Shown: in pieces, positions 15,201 through 23,684 of the stretch | Layout of the letters: each line of letters begins with the position of its first letter | How positions within the stretch are numbered: position 1 is the first letter of the stretch | Assembly (NCBI GenBank): GCA_046315175.1 | Contig: JBKDBK010000095.1 | Coordinates: forward strand, 1 to 27,284 | From: UBA8828 sp046315175 | GTDB taxonomy: Bacteria > Verrucomicrobiota > Verrucomicrobiia > Opitutales > UBA953 | DNA length: 27,284 nucleotides | Direction of reading: 5' to 3' | Made by a program: the position numbers and the translations under genes | Notes under the pieces: model-generated | Told to the model about the DNA's origin: nothing | The model's input: only the letters and a program-made list of their open reading frames with translations | Databases searched by the model: none

Positions 15201-16316
15201 TCAGCCGAAGAACTTCCACTTGCCCTTGCGGGCGGGGGCGGCGTCGCCGCCCGCCTTGGCGTAGGCCTCGAGGGCCTCGCGTTGCTCGGCGGTGAGCTTG
15301 GAGGGGACGTGCACGTCGGCGCGGACATGCAGGTCGCCGCGGTTGCCGGAGCGGAGGTTGGGCATGCCCTCGCCGCGGAGGCGGAAGACCGTGCCGGCCG
15401 CGGTGCCCTCGGGGATGCGCAGGCTGGCCTTGCCGCGGAGGGTCTGGACGTCGACCTGGCCGCCGAGGGCGAGGGTGGGGAAGGCGACGGGAAGGGCGCA
15501 GGCGAGGTCGTCGCCGTCGCGCTCGAAACGCTCGTGGTCCTTGACGCGGATGACGAGGTAGAGGTCGCCGGCGGGGGCGCCGCGCGGCCCGGCCGAGCCG
15601 TTGCCGGAGGAGCGCAGGCGCGTGCCGGTGTCGACCCCGGCGGGTATGCGCACGGGGACCTCATGGGAGGCGACGACTCTCCCTTCCCCGCGGCAGGCCT
15701 TGCAGGGCTTGTCGACCTTCTCGCCGCGGCCGGCGCAGGTGGGGCAGGTCTGCCGGATCTGGAAGAAGCCGTTGGAGCGGATGACCTGTCCCTTGCCGCC
15801 GCAGGTGCCGCACGTGGAGACCTTGGATCCCTTCTCGGCGCCGGATCCCTCGCAGGACCCGCAGGCGGCGTGGCGGCGGTAGCGGACGGTGCGCTCGACG
15901 CCGGTGGCGGCCTCGTCGAGCGTGACCTCGACCTCCATGCTGAGGTCCTCGCCGCCCTCGCGGCCGCCGTTGCCGCCGCCGAAGATGTCGCCAAAGCCAC
16001 CGCCGCCGCCCCCGAACCTCTGGCGGAAGCTGTCCATGGGGTCGACGCCCTGGAAGCCGCCGGCGCCGGGGCCGGGGCCGGGGCCCCCGCCCTGCTCGAA
16101 GGCGGCGGCGCCGTGCTGGTCGTAGAGGGCCCGCTTCTGCGGGTCGGAGAGCACCTCGTAGGCGCGGGAGACCTTCTTGAACATCTCCTCGGCGGCCTTG
16201 TCGCCCGGGTTGCGGTCGGGGTGGTGCTTCATGGCCTGCTTGCGGTAGGCCTTCTTGAGGTCGTCCGCGGAGACGTCGCGCGCGACGCCGAGCAGCTCGT
16301 AGTAATCGTCGGCCAT
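15201..16316 (-). CDS. dnaJ: Chaperone DnaJ
   Basis: Hsp40 co-chaperone that delivers unfolded clients to DnaK and stimulates its ATPase; 371 residues. The J domain (4-70) has HPD at 32-34. A Gly/Phe-rich linker covers about 75-120. The zinc domain has four CxxCxGxG repeats starting at C152, C169, C191 and C205. Client-binding beta domains follow, and the protein ends with a short basic tail. It is full length. It lies 5 nt after grpE in the same operon. dnaK, usually adjacent, is not in the window. Confidence 0.97.
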   Translation of the reverse strand: MADDYYELLGVARDVSADDLKKAYRKQAMKHHPDRNPGDKAAEEMFKKVSRAYEVLSDPQKRALYDQHGAAAFEQGGGPGPGPGAGGFQGVDPMDSFRQRFGGGGGGFGDIFGGGNGGREGGEDLSMEVEVTLDEAATGVERTVRYRRHAACGSCEGSGAEKGSKVSTCGTCGGKGQVIRSNGFFQIRQTCPTCAGRGEKVDKPCKACRGEGRVVASHEVPVRIPAGVDTGTRLRSSGNGSAGPRGAPAGDLYLVIRVKDHERFERDGDDLACALPVAFPTLALGGQVDVQTLRGKASLRIPEGTAAGTVFRLRGEGMPNLRSGNRGDLHVRADVHVPSKLTAEQREALEAYAKAGGDAAPARKGKWKFFG

Positions 16317-16321
16317 GGGCT

Positions 16322-16831
16322 TCAGGCGGCGGGGCCGGTGGAGACGACAACCCCGGCCGGGCGCAGGAGCCGGTCGTGAAGGAACCATCCGGTGCGGAGG
16401 ACCTTGGTCACGGCGCCCTCGGGATGCGCGGCGCTGGCTTCCTGGGAAAGGGCCTCGTGGACGGCGGGATCGAAGGGCTTGCCGAGGGCCTCGACCTCGC
16501 GGAGGCCGTGGGCGGCGAGGGCGCCGGTGAGCTGTTGGACGGCGAGGGCGAAGCCGGCGGCGACGGCGGCGCCGGGCTGGCCGTCGGAGGTGGCGAGGCC
16601 GAGCCGGAGCGAGTCGATGGCGGGCAACAGGTCCTCGATCACGCCGGAGGCGGCGAAGCGGCGGAGGTCGGCGAGGTCGCGCTGGTGGCGGCGGGCCTGG
16701 TTTTGCTGGTCGGCCGCGGCCCTCAGGGCGGCGTCGCGCAGCTGCGCGAGCTCGGCCTCCAGCGCCGACAGGCGAGCGGCGGAATCGGCCTCGGGATTGG
16801 GCGTGGGTTCGGCGGGCGCGGATTCGGACAT
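16322..16831 (-). CDS. grpE: Nucleotide exchange factor GrpE
   Basis: Releases ADP from DnaK; 169 residues, somewhat shorter than E. coli GrpE. Residues about 17-65 are the dimerising coiled coil (LSALEAELAQLRDAALRAAA onward), followed by the four-helix region (DLLPAIDSLRLGL, AGFALAVQQLTGALAAHGL). The C-terminal beta wing ends VTKVLRTGWFLHDRLLRPAGVVVS, the classic GrpE end. The ATG at 16831 starts 2 nt after the upstream stop (TGACCATG). The initial Pro/Glu-rich residues are probably disordered. Confidence 0.94.
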   Translation of the reverse strand: MSESAPAEPTPNPEADSAARLSALEAELAQLRDAALRAAADQQNQARRHQRDLADLRRFAASGVIEDLLPAIDSLRLGLATSDGQPGAAVAAGFALAVQQLTGALAAHGLREVEALGKPFDPAVHEALSQEASAAHPEGAVTKVLRTGWFLHDRLLRPAGVVVSTGPAA

Positions 16832-16833
16832 GG

Positions 16834-17559
16834 TCACTTGGCGCGCGGGCGGGTGAGCTCGCGCATGAGCTCGGGATTGGAAAGGCTGCGCTGGGTGACG
16901 GCGCCGAGCATGGGCAGGAGGACGGTGGAGCCGAAGTTCTCGGCGGTGACATCGCTGGCCTCGAAGGCGAGCCCGCGGTCCTCGCGGAGGATGACGCGGC
17001 CCGGGCCCTCGGCAGGTCCCTGGATGAGGGTGATGCCGCCCACGCGGACCTTGAGGCGACGGATGCGGAAATCGGCGGAGCGGGCGGGCTCGCCGGAGGG
17101 CTCGGCGGCCGGACCTTCCGGCGAGGCGAGCAGTCGGCCGAGCTCGGTCAGGTTGTTGTCCCGCATGACATCCCCGCCGCCGACCAAGGTGACGCGGTCG
17201 AGGTCGATCTCCATCTCCTCGATCTCGCGACGTCCGTCGCCCGCGAAGGAGGCGGGCTCGACGTCGAGGACGAGGCGGCGGATGCGAAGGGCCTCGCGCT
17301 CGCGGTAACGGGGCGGGTTGAGCAGGGCGACGTTCTCGAGGTGGATGCGCCCGACAAAGAGATTGGTCGCGTTGGTCTCGCAGGTCAGCCCGCCCGCCTG
17401 CCGGCCGGAGAGGAAGCTGTCGGCGAGCGAAGGCAGGGAACGGCCGGCGAGCCAGACGCCGAGGGCGAGCAAGGCCGCCAGGCAGAGGGTGACCGCGGCC
17501 AGCCACTTGGCGAGGCGGACAAGGAGGAAGGCGGGGCGCTTGGCGCGGGCGAACGACAT
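16834..17559 (-). CDS. Single-span membrane protein, AsmA-like, first gene of the grpE-dnaJ operon
   Basis: Predicted protein of 241 residues with a basic N-terminus (SFARAKRP), one membrane span (about 15-40) and a large extracytoplasmic domain. The domain has beta-strand repeats such as GRIHLENVALLNPPRY, ALRIRRLVLDVEP and RIRRLKVRVGGITL, alternating hydrophobic and charged residues as in AsmA/DUF748-like envelope proteins. The family match is suggestive only. The frame reaches 17649 upstream, but the ATG at 17559 directly precedes the membrane segment and is preferred. It is joined to grpE by TGACCATG, so it is probably cotranscribed. Its link to the chaperones is unexplained. Confidence 0.7.
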   Translation of the reverse strand: MSFARAKRPAFLLVRLAKWLAAVTLCLAALLALGVWLAGRSLPSLADSFLSGRQAGGLTCETNATNLFVGRIHLENVALLNPPRYREREALRIRRLVLDVEPASFAGDGRREIEEMEIDLDRVTLVGGGDVMRDNNLTELGRLLASPEGPAAEPSGEPARSADFRIRRLKVRVGGITLIQGPAEGPGRVILREDRGLAFEASDVTAENFGSTVLLPMLGAVTQRSLSNPELMRELTRPRAK

Positions 17560-17590
17560 CTCAGGATGGTGAATTAGCAAAAGGCAGGCC

Positions 17591-17644
17591 AAGGGCGAGG
17601 GCCAAGGCAGGGCATGAAAAAGGGGGATGGCGAGGGGATGGGGA
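17591..17644. repeat. Short direct repeats upstream of the AsmA-like/grpE/dnaJ operon
   Basis: On the plus strand GGCCAAGG occurs twice about 13 bp apart (near 17588-17608), and GGGGATGGCGA/GGGGATGGGGA are adjacent (17623-17644). The latter lie 64-85 bp before the ATG at 17559 on the gene's sense strand. No CIRCE element or clear heat-shock promoter was seen here. Confidence 0.4.
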
Positions 17645-17649
17645 AGCAA

Positions 17650-17681
17650 AAGGGCCCGCGGTCCGTGACACGCGAGCCCTT
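17650..17681 (-). terminator. Intrinsic terminator after the lipoprotein gene
   Basis: On the minus strand, AAGGGC plus CGCG pair with CGCG plus GCCCTT with one unpaired base on each side and a 10-nt loop. A TTTTGC run follows. It lies 19 bp after the stop of the lipoprotein gene and separates that gene from the chaperone operon. Confidence 0.7.
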
Positions 17682-17700
17682 ATGTCACATCCGCCGGGGC

Positions 17701-18219
17701 TTACTGAACCGGCAGGTCGGCGGGGGCGCCGCACAGGACTTCCTCGAGCAGCTCGAAGGTCGGCATCTTGGAGAGGTCCTGGCCGGAAAGGATGTCGGCG
17801 ATGGTCGAGTTCTCGTCGGAGCGGATGACGCGGATGAGGACGGCCTTGTCGCCCTTGGTCAGCTGGAGCGTGGTGCCGTCGGCCGGCTTCTCCTTGAGGG
17901 CGATGGCAATCAGACCGTGCTCGGGCTTGAGGGCGACAATGCGGCACTTCGAGACGTCGTCGGGGGCGCCGGTCGCGACCTTGGCGACGGGCTGGGCCTC
18001 GGCCTCCTTCTGCTTGTCCCAGCTGTAACGAGGGCCGACGGGAGTGGGAGTGGCGGGGGTTTCGCCGGCGGGGGTCGGGGCGACTTCCGCGACAGGGGCG
18101 GGGGCGGCGGCGGGCTGGGCCTCGGGCTCGGGGGACTTGGCGGAGCCGCCAGCCCAAGGGCTGCGGCCGGTGCAGGCGACCAAGGCCAGGGAGGCGACGA
18201 GGAGGGCGAGGCGATTCAT
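17701..18219 (-). CDS. Putative lipoprotein of unknown function
   Basis: Protein of 172 residues with a signal peptide ending in a lipobox (L13-V14-A15-C16), so it is probably lipidated at C16. A long Pro/Ala/Glu linker (about 20-75) leads to a compact C-terminal domain with strands such as CRIVALKPEHGLIAIALK, TLQLTKGDKAVLIRVIRS and STIADILSGQ. This is a small beta domain found behind linkers in several verrucomicrobial-type lipoproteins (impression, not a search result). The ATG at 18219 is chosen because it starts the signal peptide; the frame extends to 18264. It is divergent from hisG and ends in a terminator. Confidence 0.8.
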   Translation of the reverse strand: MNRLALLVASLALVACTGRSPWAGGSAKSPEPEAQPAAAPAPVAEVAPTPAGETPATPTPVGPRYSWDKQKEAEAQPVAKVATGAPDDVSKCRIVALKPEHGLIAIALKEKPADGTTLQLTKGDKAVLIRVIRSDENSTIADILSGQDLSKMPTFELLEEVLCGAPADLPVQ

Positions 18220-18317
18220 GGGATGAATGAAGGGTACTTTTCCCCCTCTGCCGAGGGTGGTCAATCCTTCTTCGACCTTGCTCCCTCCATCCCCTCTGCC
18301 CTTCCCTAGTGGGGTCC

Positions 18318-19202
18318 ATGAGCCAGATTCCCGCCAAACTGATGATCGGCCTGCCCAAGGGCAGTCTGGAGGAGGCCACCCTGCAGCTGTTTGCGCGGGC
18401 GGGCTTCCCGGTGGCCAAGAGCAGCCGGTCCTACCGGCCGGCCTTCGACGACCCCGCCCTGGACGGTCGTTTCATCCGGGCCCAGGAGGTGGCGCGCTAC
18501 GTGGAGCACGGTTTCTTTGACTGCGGGCTGACCGGCCAGGATTGGGTCCGGGAGAACGCCGCCGAGGTGCAGGAGGTCTGCGAGCTGGTCTACAGCCGGG
18601 CCACCGCCCAGAAATCGCGCTGGGTCCTCTGCGTGCCCGAGGACTCCCCCGTGAAGACCCCGAGGGACCTCGAGGGCAAGCGTGTCGCGACCGAGCTGGT
18701 CGAGACGACCCGCCGCTGGCTGGCCGAGCGCGGCGTGAAGGCCGAGGTCGAGTTCTCGTGGGGCGCCACCGAGGTCAAGGTGCCCGAGCTGGCCGACGCC
18801 ATCGTGGACATCACGGAGACCGGATCGTCGATCAAGGCGAACAAGCTCCGCATCGTCGACACCCTGATGGAGACGACCACGGTGCTCGTGGCCAACCGCA
18901 AGGCCTGGGCCGACCCGGCCAAGCGGGCCAAGATCGAGCAGCTCGCGCTGATGCTGCGCGGCGCGCTCGACGCCCAGCACATGGTCGGCCTCAAGTTCAA
19001 CCTGCCCCGCGCCAGCCTGGCCAAGGTCGCCGCGGCCCTGCCCGCCCTGCGCAACCCGACCGTCTGCCCCCTGAGCGACGAGGCGTGGGTGGCGGTGGAG
19101 ACGCTCATCGACAGCCGCCAGTCGCGCGAGATCATCCCGAGCCTGAAGGCGCACGGCGCCGAGGGCATCTTCGAGTACTCAATCAACAAGCTCGTGCGCT
19201 GA
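18318..19202 (+). CDS. hisG: ATP phosphoribosyltransferase, long form
   Basis: First, feedback-controlled step of histidine synthesis, joining ATP and PRPP; 294 residues. The start region has MIGLPKGSLEEATLQLF. The catalytic region includes GFFDCGLTGQDWV, and the PRPP loop appears as ADAIVDITETGSSIKAN. The extra C-terminal domain (about 225-294, with LKFNLPRASL, PALRNPTVCPL and the ending GIFEYSINKLV) is the ACT-like regulatory domain of the long form, so no HisZ is needed. The ATG at 18318 is preferred over a GTG at 18309. No other his gene is adjacent; instead it is fused by a TGACCATG junction to aguB. Confidence 0.95.
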   Translation: MSQIPAKLMIGLPKGSLEEATLQLFARAGFPVAKSSRSYRPAFDDPALDGRFIRAQEVARYVEHGFFDCGLTGQDWVRENAAEVQEVCELVYSRATAQKSRWVLCVPEDSPVKTPRDLEGKRVATELVETTRRWLAERGVKAEVEFSWGATEVKVPELADAIVDITETGSSIKANKLRIVDTLMETTTVLVANRKAWADPAKRAKIEQLALMLRGALDAQHMVGLKFNLPRASLAKVAAALPALRNPTVCPLSDEAWVAVETLIDSRQSREIIPSLKAHGAEGIFEYSINKLVR

Positions 19203-19204
19203 CC

Positions 19205-20074
19205 ATGGCCGACTCCGTCCGCATCGGCCTGATCCAGCTGACCGCCGAGGAGACGCCGGCGGCGAACGTGCGCAAGACCCTGCCCCGCATCGAGGAGGCG
19301 GCCGCCAAGGGGGCCAAGGTCATCGGGCTGCAGGAGATGTTCACCACGCGCTACTTCTGCGTGGAGCAGGACCCGCGGCACTTCGACCTGGCGGAGCCCA
19401 TCGAGACGGGCCCCTCGGTGTCGGAGCTGCGCAAGGCCGCGGCCCGCCTCGGGGTCGTCATCATCGCCCCGCTCTTCGAGGCCCGCGGCAGCGAGGTCTA
19501 CCACAACACGGCGGCGGTCATCGACGCCGACGGCACCGTGCTGGGCAAGTACCGCAAGATGCACATCCCGCAGGATCCCGGCTTCGAGGAGAAGTTCTAC
19601 TTCACCCCCGGCGACCTCGGCTTCCGCGCCTGGAAGACCGCCCACGGCAACCTCGGCGTGCTCATCTGCTGGGACCAGTGGTACCCGGAGGCGGCGCGCC
19701 TGACCGCGATGGCGGGGGCCGACATCCTCTTCTACCCGACCGCAATCGGCTGGCTCCCCGAGGAGCGCGCCACCCTGGGCGTGGCGCAGCACAACGCCTG
19801 GGAGACGGTCCAGCGCGGCCACGGCGTGGCCAACGGGTGCTACATCGCGGCCACGAACCGCGTGGGGGCGGAGGGCCGCACCCTCTTCTGGGGCCAGAGC
19901 TTTGTCAGCGACCCCTACGGCATGATCGTGGCCAAGGCCTCGGCCGACCGGGAGGAGGTGCTGGTGGCGGACTGCGACCTGGCGCGCCAGCGCGAGTTCC
20001 GCCGCATCTGGCCCTTCCTCCGCGACCGGCGGATCGACGCCTTCGGCGACCTCACGCGCCGCCTGCGCGACTGA
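19205..20074 (+). CDS. aguB: N-carbamoylputrescine amidase
   Basis: Nitrilase-superfamily enzyme that hydrolyses N-carbamoylputrescine to putrescine, CO2 and ammonia; 289 residues. The catalytic triad is visible: E44 (GLQEMFTTRYFC), K118 (KYRKMHIPQDPGF) and C155 (GVLICWDQWYPEAAR). The NTAAVIDADG and GWLPEE segments and the ending FRRIWPFLRDRRID are specific to AguB-type enzymes. It lies 2 nt after hisG and 2 nt before aguA, so the two agmatine genes are certainly one unit. Confidence 0.95.
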   Translation: MADSVRIGLIQLTAEETPAANVRKTLPRIEEAAAKGAKVIGLQEMFTTRYFCVEQDPRHFDLAEPIETGPSVSELRKAAARLGVVIIAPLFEARGSEVYHNTAAVIDADGTVLGKYRKMHIPQDPGFEEKFYFTPGDLGFRAWKTAHGNLGVLICWDQWYPEAARLTAMAGADILFYPTAIGWLPEERATLGVAQHNAWETVQRGHGVANGCYIAATNRVGAEGRTLFWGQSFVSDPYGMIVAKASADREEVLVADCDLARQREFRRIWPFLRDRRIDAFGDLTRRLRD

Positions 20075-20076
20075 CG

Positions 20077-21105
20077 ATGGAATCCCCGCGCGCGCTCGGC
20101 TTCCGCATGCCGGCCGAATGGGAGCGGCAGGCCGCGACCTGGCTTTCCTGGCCGTCCAACCGCGCCCTCTGGCCGGGCCACTACGACCTCATCCCGGCGA
20201 AGTTCGCCGAGTTCGCGGCGGCCATCTCGCGCTTCCAGCCCGTGCGCGTCAACGCCGCCGGAGCCCTGCGCGCGGAGGCGGAGCGCGCGCTGCGCGCGGC
20301 CAAGGCCGACCTGTCGGTCATCGAGCTCGTCGACATCCCCACGGACGACGTCTGGTGCCGCGACCACGGGCCGATCTTTGTCCGCAACGACCGCACCGGC
20401 GAGGTGGCGCTGACCGACTGGGAGTTCCACGGCTGGGGCGGCAAGTTCGAGGCCTCGCTCGACAACCAGGTGCCGGCCGCGGTCGCGCGGCATCTCGGCC
20501 TGCGGCGCTTCGCCTACCCTTTCGAGCTCGAGGGCGGGGGCATCGAGGTCTCGGGCGACGGCCTTCTGCTCACCACCGAGGCGGTGCAGAACAACCCGAA
20601 TCGGGCCGAGGGACGCGACGACGCGGCCTTCCACGCCGCCATCCGCGAGGGCCTGGCGGTCGACGAGCTGCTGTGGATCGGCGAGGGCCTGGCCAACGAC
20701 GACACCGACGGGCACATCGACAACCTCGCCCGGTTCGTGGCACCCCGCCGCCTCGTGGCGGTGACCGAGCCCGACCGCGCGTCGCCCAACCACGGCCCGC
20801 TCCGCGAGAACCTCGACCGGCTCCGCGCGATGCGCCTGCGCGACGGGTCGTCGCTCGAGGTGGTCGAGCTGCCCCTGCCCGCCCCGATCCGGCTGGCCGG
20901 GCGCGACCTGCCGCCGAGCCACGCGAATTTCCTGATCGTCAACGACGGCGTCCTTGTCCCGACCTACGGGCAGAAGACCGACGACACCGCGCTCGGGATC
21001 CTGCGCGAGCTCTTCCCGGGACGGAAGGTCGTCGGCATCGACTGCCGCGTCCTCCTGATCGAGGGCGGCGCCCTGCACTGCCTCAGCCAGCAGCAGCCGG
21101 CCTAG
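20077..21105 (+). CDS. aguA: Agmatine deiminase
   Basis: Converts agmatine to N-carbamoylputrescine, the step before AguB; 342 residues of the guanidino-modifying superfamily. Catalytic residues are evident: the DDVWCRDHGP motif (90-99), the DDTDGHIDN motif (208-216) with H213, and the nucleophile C335 in GGALHCLSQQQP. Substrate-pocket segments WERQAATWLSWPSN and FELEGGGIEVSGDG fit the family. The arginine decarboxylase that would supply agmatine is not in the window. The ATG at 20077 follows aguB as TGACGATG. Confidence 0.96.
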   Translation: MESPRALGFRMPAEWERQAATWLSWPSNRALWPGHYDLIPAKFAEFAAAISRFQPVRVNAAGALRAEAERALRAAKADLSVIELVDIPTDDVWCRDHGPIFVRNDRTGEVALTDWEFHGWGGKFEASLDNQVPAAVARHLGLRRFAYPFELEGGGIEVSGDGLLLTTEAVQNNPNRAEGRDDAAFHAAIREGLAVDELLWIGEGLANDDTDGHIDNLARFVAPRRLVAVTEPDRASPNHGPLRENLDRLRAMRLRDGSSLEVVELPLPAPIRLAGRDLPPSHANFLIVNDGVLVPTYGQKTDDTALGILRELFPGRKVVGIDCRVLLIEGGALHCLSQQQPA

Positions 21106-21115
21106 GCGGCCGGGG

Positions 21116-21247
21116 TCACTTGGACCGCTTCTTGGCGGGCCGGCGCGCGGCCGCGTCATGTCCGGCCTTCTTGGCCGACGACGGGCGAAGCCGGGGGCTG
21201 ACCGGCGACTTGCTGCGATGGCGGGTGTGGCGGGACTTGAGGGACAT
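21116..21247 (-). CDS. 43-residue highly basic protein
   Basis: Small open frame from ATG at 21247 to TGA at 21116. The product is dominated by Lys, Arg, Ser, His and Ala (SLKSRHTRHRSKSPVSPR at the start and RRPAKKRSK at the end), with no hydrophobic segment and almost no acidic residues. This composition resembles histone H1-like tails or small nucleic-acid-binding proteins. It lies 10 bp from the convergent aguA stop. There is no Shine-Dalgarno, as elsewhere here. The dense coding context and fitting codon use support it, but the short length leaves doubt. Confidence 0.5.
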   Translation of the reverse strand: MSLKSRHTRHRSKSPVSPRLRPSSAKKAGHDAAARRPAKKRSK

Positions 21248-21346
21248 GGGGTCAGGCTGGAGGAGGGAGGGTAAAAGGCGAGAGGAATGGGGGTTGGGCG
21301 GGGACTGCTGGGAAAGCGGTTTGGGCGGAAGATACGCACGAAGCGA

Positions 21347-21367
21347 GGCGGTTTCGGAGAAACCGCC
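21347..21367. repeat. REP-like palindrome
   Basis: GGCGGTTTC and GAAACCGCC (9-bp perfect arms, GGA loop) are followed by CTACC and preceded by GATACGCACG. It lies between the basic 43-residue gene and the feo operon end. A related but diverged element is at 25862-25883. No T-run follows on either strand. Confidence 0.55.
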
Positions 21368-21390
21368 CTACCTACCGTGCCCCTGTTATC

Positions 21391-21534
21391 CTACTTCTTC
21401 GCCAGCTTTGATGCGCAGGCGCAGCCACCGGCGCATCCCTTGCGGCGGTCGGCGACCTTGCGCCAGGCGAGGCGGCCGAGGAAGCCGAGGGCGAGGCCGA
21501 CGGCGGCGGCGACGAGGACGGCGTCGGGCGTCAT
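21391..21534 (-). CDS. FeoB-associated small Cys-rich membrane protein
   Basis: Membrane protein of 47 residues: one span (about 4-20), then a basic segment and a Cys/Gly cluster with C34, C38 and C40 (GCAGGCAC). This is the known third component seen next to feoB in many bacteria; its role in ferrous iron uptake is not settled. Its ATG at 21534 overlaps the feoB stop (ATGA), supporting co-translation. Confidence 0.85.
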   Translation of the reverse strand: MTPDAVLVAAAVGLALGFLGRLAWRKVADRRKGCAGGCACASKLAKK

Positions 21535-23684
21535 GACATCAGGGCGGTGCCGACTTGGTAGACCGCGACGGCGGCAAGCCAGGCAAGGGTGGTCATGTAG
21601 GCGAAGGAAATGCCGGCCCATTTCCAGCCGCCGGTCTCGCGGGCCAGGGTCACGATGGTGGAGCCGCACTGGGAGCAGAGGGCGAAGAAGACCATCAGGG
21701 CGAGGACGGTCGGGAGGGTGAAGATGGCGGTGCCGGCGCGGGGGCCCTCGGTCCAGCGCGCCTCGCGCATGGCGGCGTAGAGGCTCTCGCTGTCGGCCCC
21801 GGTCTCCTCGCCGAGCGCGTAGGTGATGCCGAGGGTGGAGACGATGACCTCGCGGGCGGGGAAGGAGGCGAGGACGCCGACGGTGAGCTTCCAGTCGAAG
21901 CCAGCGGGGTCGAAGACAGGCTGGATGGACTTGCCCATGCGGCCCATCCAAGAGTTCTCGACCTGGGCGGCCGCGGCGGCGGCGTCGGCCGCGGCGGCAT
22001 CGGCGCCCTTGGCGACGGCGGCGGCGCGGGCGCGATCGGCCAAAGCCTCGTCGCGGGGGAAATAGCTGAGGGCCCAGACGACGATGGTGAGGGCGAAGAT
22101 GATGGTGCCGGCCTTCTGGATGAACTCCCAGACGCTCTGCCAGACGCGCCAGAGGACGTCCTTCAGCTTGGGCAGCTGGTAGCGGGGCAGCTCGAGGACG
22201 AAGGGGGCGGGGCGGACGCGAAGGATGACGCGGGTGAGGACGAAGGCCGTCGGCACGGCGAAGAGGAGGCCGACGAGGTGCATGCCGACCATGGCGACGG
22301 ATTCCCAGAGCGCGCCGTGCTGGGGACCGATGAAGGCCGCGCACATGAGGGCGTAGACGGGGAAGCGCGCCGAGCAGCTCATGAAGGGCACGGCGAAGGC
22401 GGTGGCGAGGCGGGCCTTGGGATCCTCGATGGTGCGGGTGGAGAGGATGCCGGGGATGGCGCAGGCGAAGCCGGAGAGGAGGGGGACGAAGCTCTTCCCG
22501 CTGAGGCCGCACCAGCCGAACATGCGGTCCATGATGAAGGCGGCGCGGGCCATGTAGCCGCTGTCCTCGAGCAGGCCGACGAGGAGGAAGAGGAAGGCGA
22601 TCTGCGGGAGGAAGACGAGGAAGGCGCCGACGCCACCCAGGATGCCGTCGGTGACCAGGCTCTGCGCCATGGGCATGCCCTCGAGCGAGGGTGCGGCGAG
22701 GGCCTTGAGCCAATCGACACCGGCGAGGATCCACTCCATCGGGCCCTTCGCGAGGGCGAAGACGGACCAGAAGAGGCCGAGCATGAGGACCGCGAAGCAG
22801 ACGGGGCCGAGCACGCGGTGGAGCAGGATGCGGTCGACGGCGGCGCTGCGGGCCTCGCGGCCGGAGCCGCGGGAGACGCCCTCGAGGTCGCGACGCAGGC
22901 GGGCGTAATGGATGAGGGGTTCGGCGGCGGGAGGGTTGAGACCGGCGCGGCGGACACGGTCGCGGGCGGCGCGAAGGGCGGGCTCGCGGGCGGGGGCGGC
23001 CCAGCCGGCGGACTCGGCGAGGGTGGGGGCGGAGTCGAAGAGGAAACGCTGGGCGAGCGCAGGGGGGATGTCGCGGCCGGTGGCGTCGCGCGCGGCGGCG
23101 GCGACCTCGGCGAGGGCGTCGGCGATGGCCTCGGGCCACTCGGAGCGGCGGAGGACGGGACGCTGGTCGAGGCCGCGGAGGAGGGTGCGGCGGACCTCGG
23201 CGATGCCCTCGCCCTTCCAGGCCGAGACGAGGGCGACGGAGGTGCCGAGGCGATCGGCGAGGAGGGAGGTGTCGATCTCAATCCCGCGCTCACGGGCGAC
23301 GTCGGCCTGGTTGACGACGATGACGGCGGGGAGGCCGAGCTCGGCGATCTGGGCGGCGAGGAAGCAGTTGCGAAGGAGGTTGGTGGCGTCGCAGACGACG
23401 AGGACGAGGTCGGGCGGCGCCTCGCCGGGAATGCGCCCGAGGAGGACGTCGATCACCACGCGCTCGTCGGGCGAGACGGCGGCGAGGGAGTAGAGGCCGG
23501 GAAGGTCGATGAGCTCGACTAGGCGGCCGCCGCCGAGGTCGCAGGTGCCGGACTTGCGGGCGACGGTGACGCCGGGGTAGTTGCCGACGCGCTGGCGAAG
23601 TCCGGTCAGCGCGTTGAACAGCGTGGACTTGCCGGTGTTGGGATTGCCGACGACCGCGATCCGCGGCAGGGGCGAGGAGCTCAT
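21531..23684 (-). CDS. feoB: Ferrous iron transport protein B
   Basis: Inner-membrane Fe(II) transporter with a GTPase domain; 717 residues. G motifs: G1 GNPNTGKS (13-20), G2 T40 in NYPGVT, G3 DLPG (60-63), G4 NQAD (125-128). A helical GDI region follows, then about ten membrane spans with two Gate-type halves, including the conserved stretch CGLSGKSFVPLLSGFACAIPG. A roughly 40-residue Ala/Asp-rich insert lies in the C-terminal soluble loop before VENSWMG, as in many FeoB proteins but Ala-rich here. The ATG at 23684 overlaps the feoA stop (ATGA). Confidence 0.96.
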   Translation of the reverse strand: MSSSPLPRIAVVGNPNTGKSTLFNALTGLRQRVGNYPGVTVARKSGTCDLGGGRLVELIDLPGLYSLAAVSPDERVVIDVLLGRIPGEAPPDLVLVVCDATNLLRNCFLAAQIAELGLPAVIVVNQADVARERGIEIDTSLLADRLGTSVALVSAWKGEGIAEVRRTLLRGLDQRPVLRRSEWPEAIADALAEVAAAARDATGRDIPPALAQRFLFDSAPTLAESAGWAAPAREPALRAARDRVRRAGLNPPAAEPLIHYARLRRDLEGVSRGSGREARSAAVDRILLHRVLGPVCFAVLMLGLFWSVFALAKGPMEWILAGVDWLKALAAPSLEGMPMAQSLVTDGILGGVGAFLVFLPQIAFLFLLVGLLEDSGYMARAAFIMDRMFGWCGLSGKSFVPLLSGFACAIPGILSTRTIEDPKARLATAFAVPFMSCSARFPVYALMCAAFIGPQHGALWESVAMVGMHLVGLLFAVPTAFVLTRVILRVRPAPFVLELPRYQLPKLKDVLWRVWQSVWEFIQKAGTIIFALTIVVWALSYFPRDEALADRARAAAVAKGADAAAADAAAAAAQVENSWMGRMGKSIQPVFDPAGFDWKLTVGVLASFPAREVIVSTLGITYALGEETGADSESLYAAMREARWTEGPRAGTAIFTLPTVLALMVFFALCSQCGSTIVTLARETGGWKWAGISFAYMTTLAWLAAVAVYQVGTALMS

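Noticed and set aside
21555..23522. 655-codon plus-strand open frame opposite feoB
   Set aside because: It is Glu/Gly/Asp repeat-like antisense of FeoB; FeoB shows all G motifs and membrane spans.
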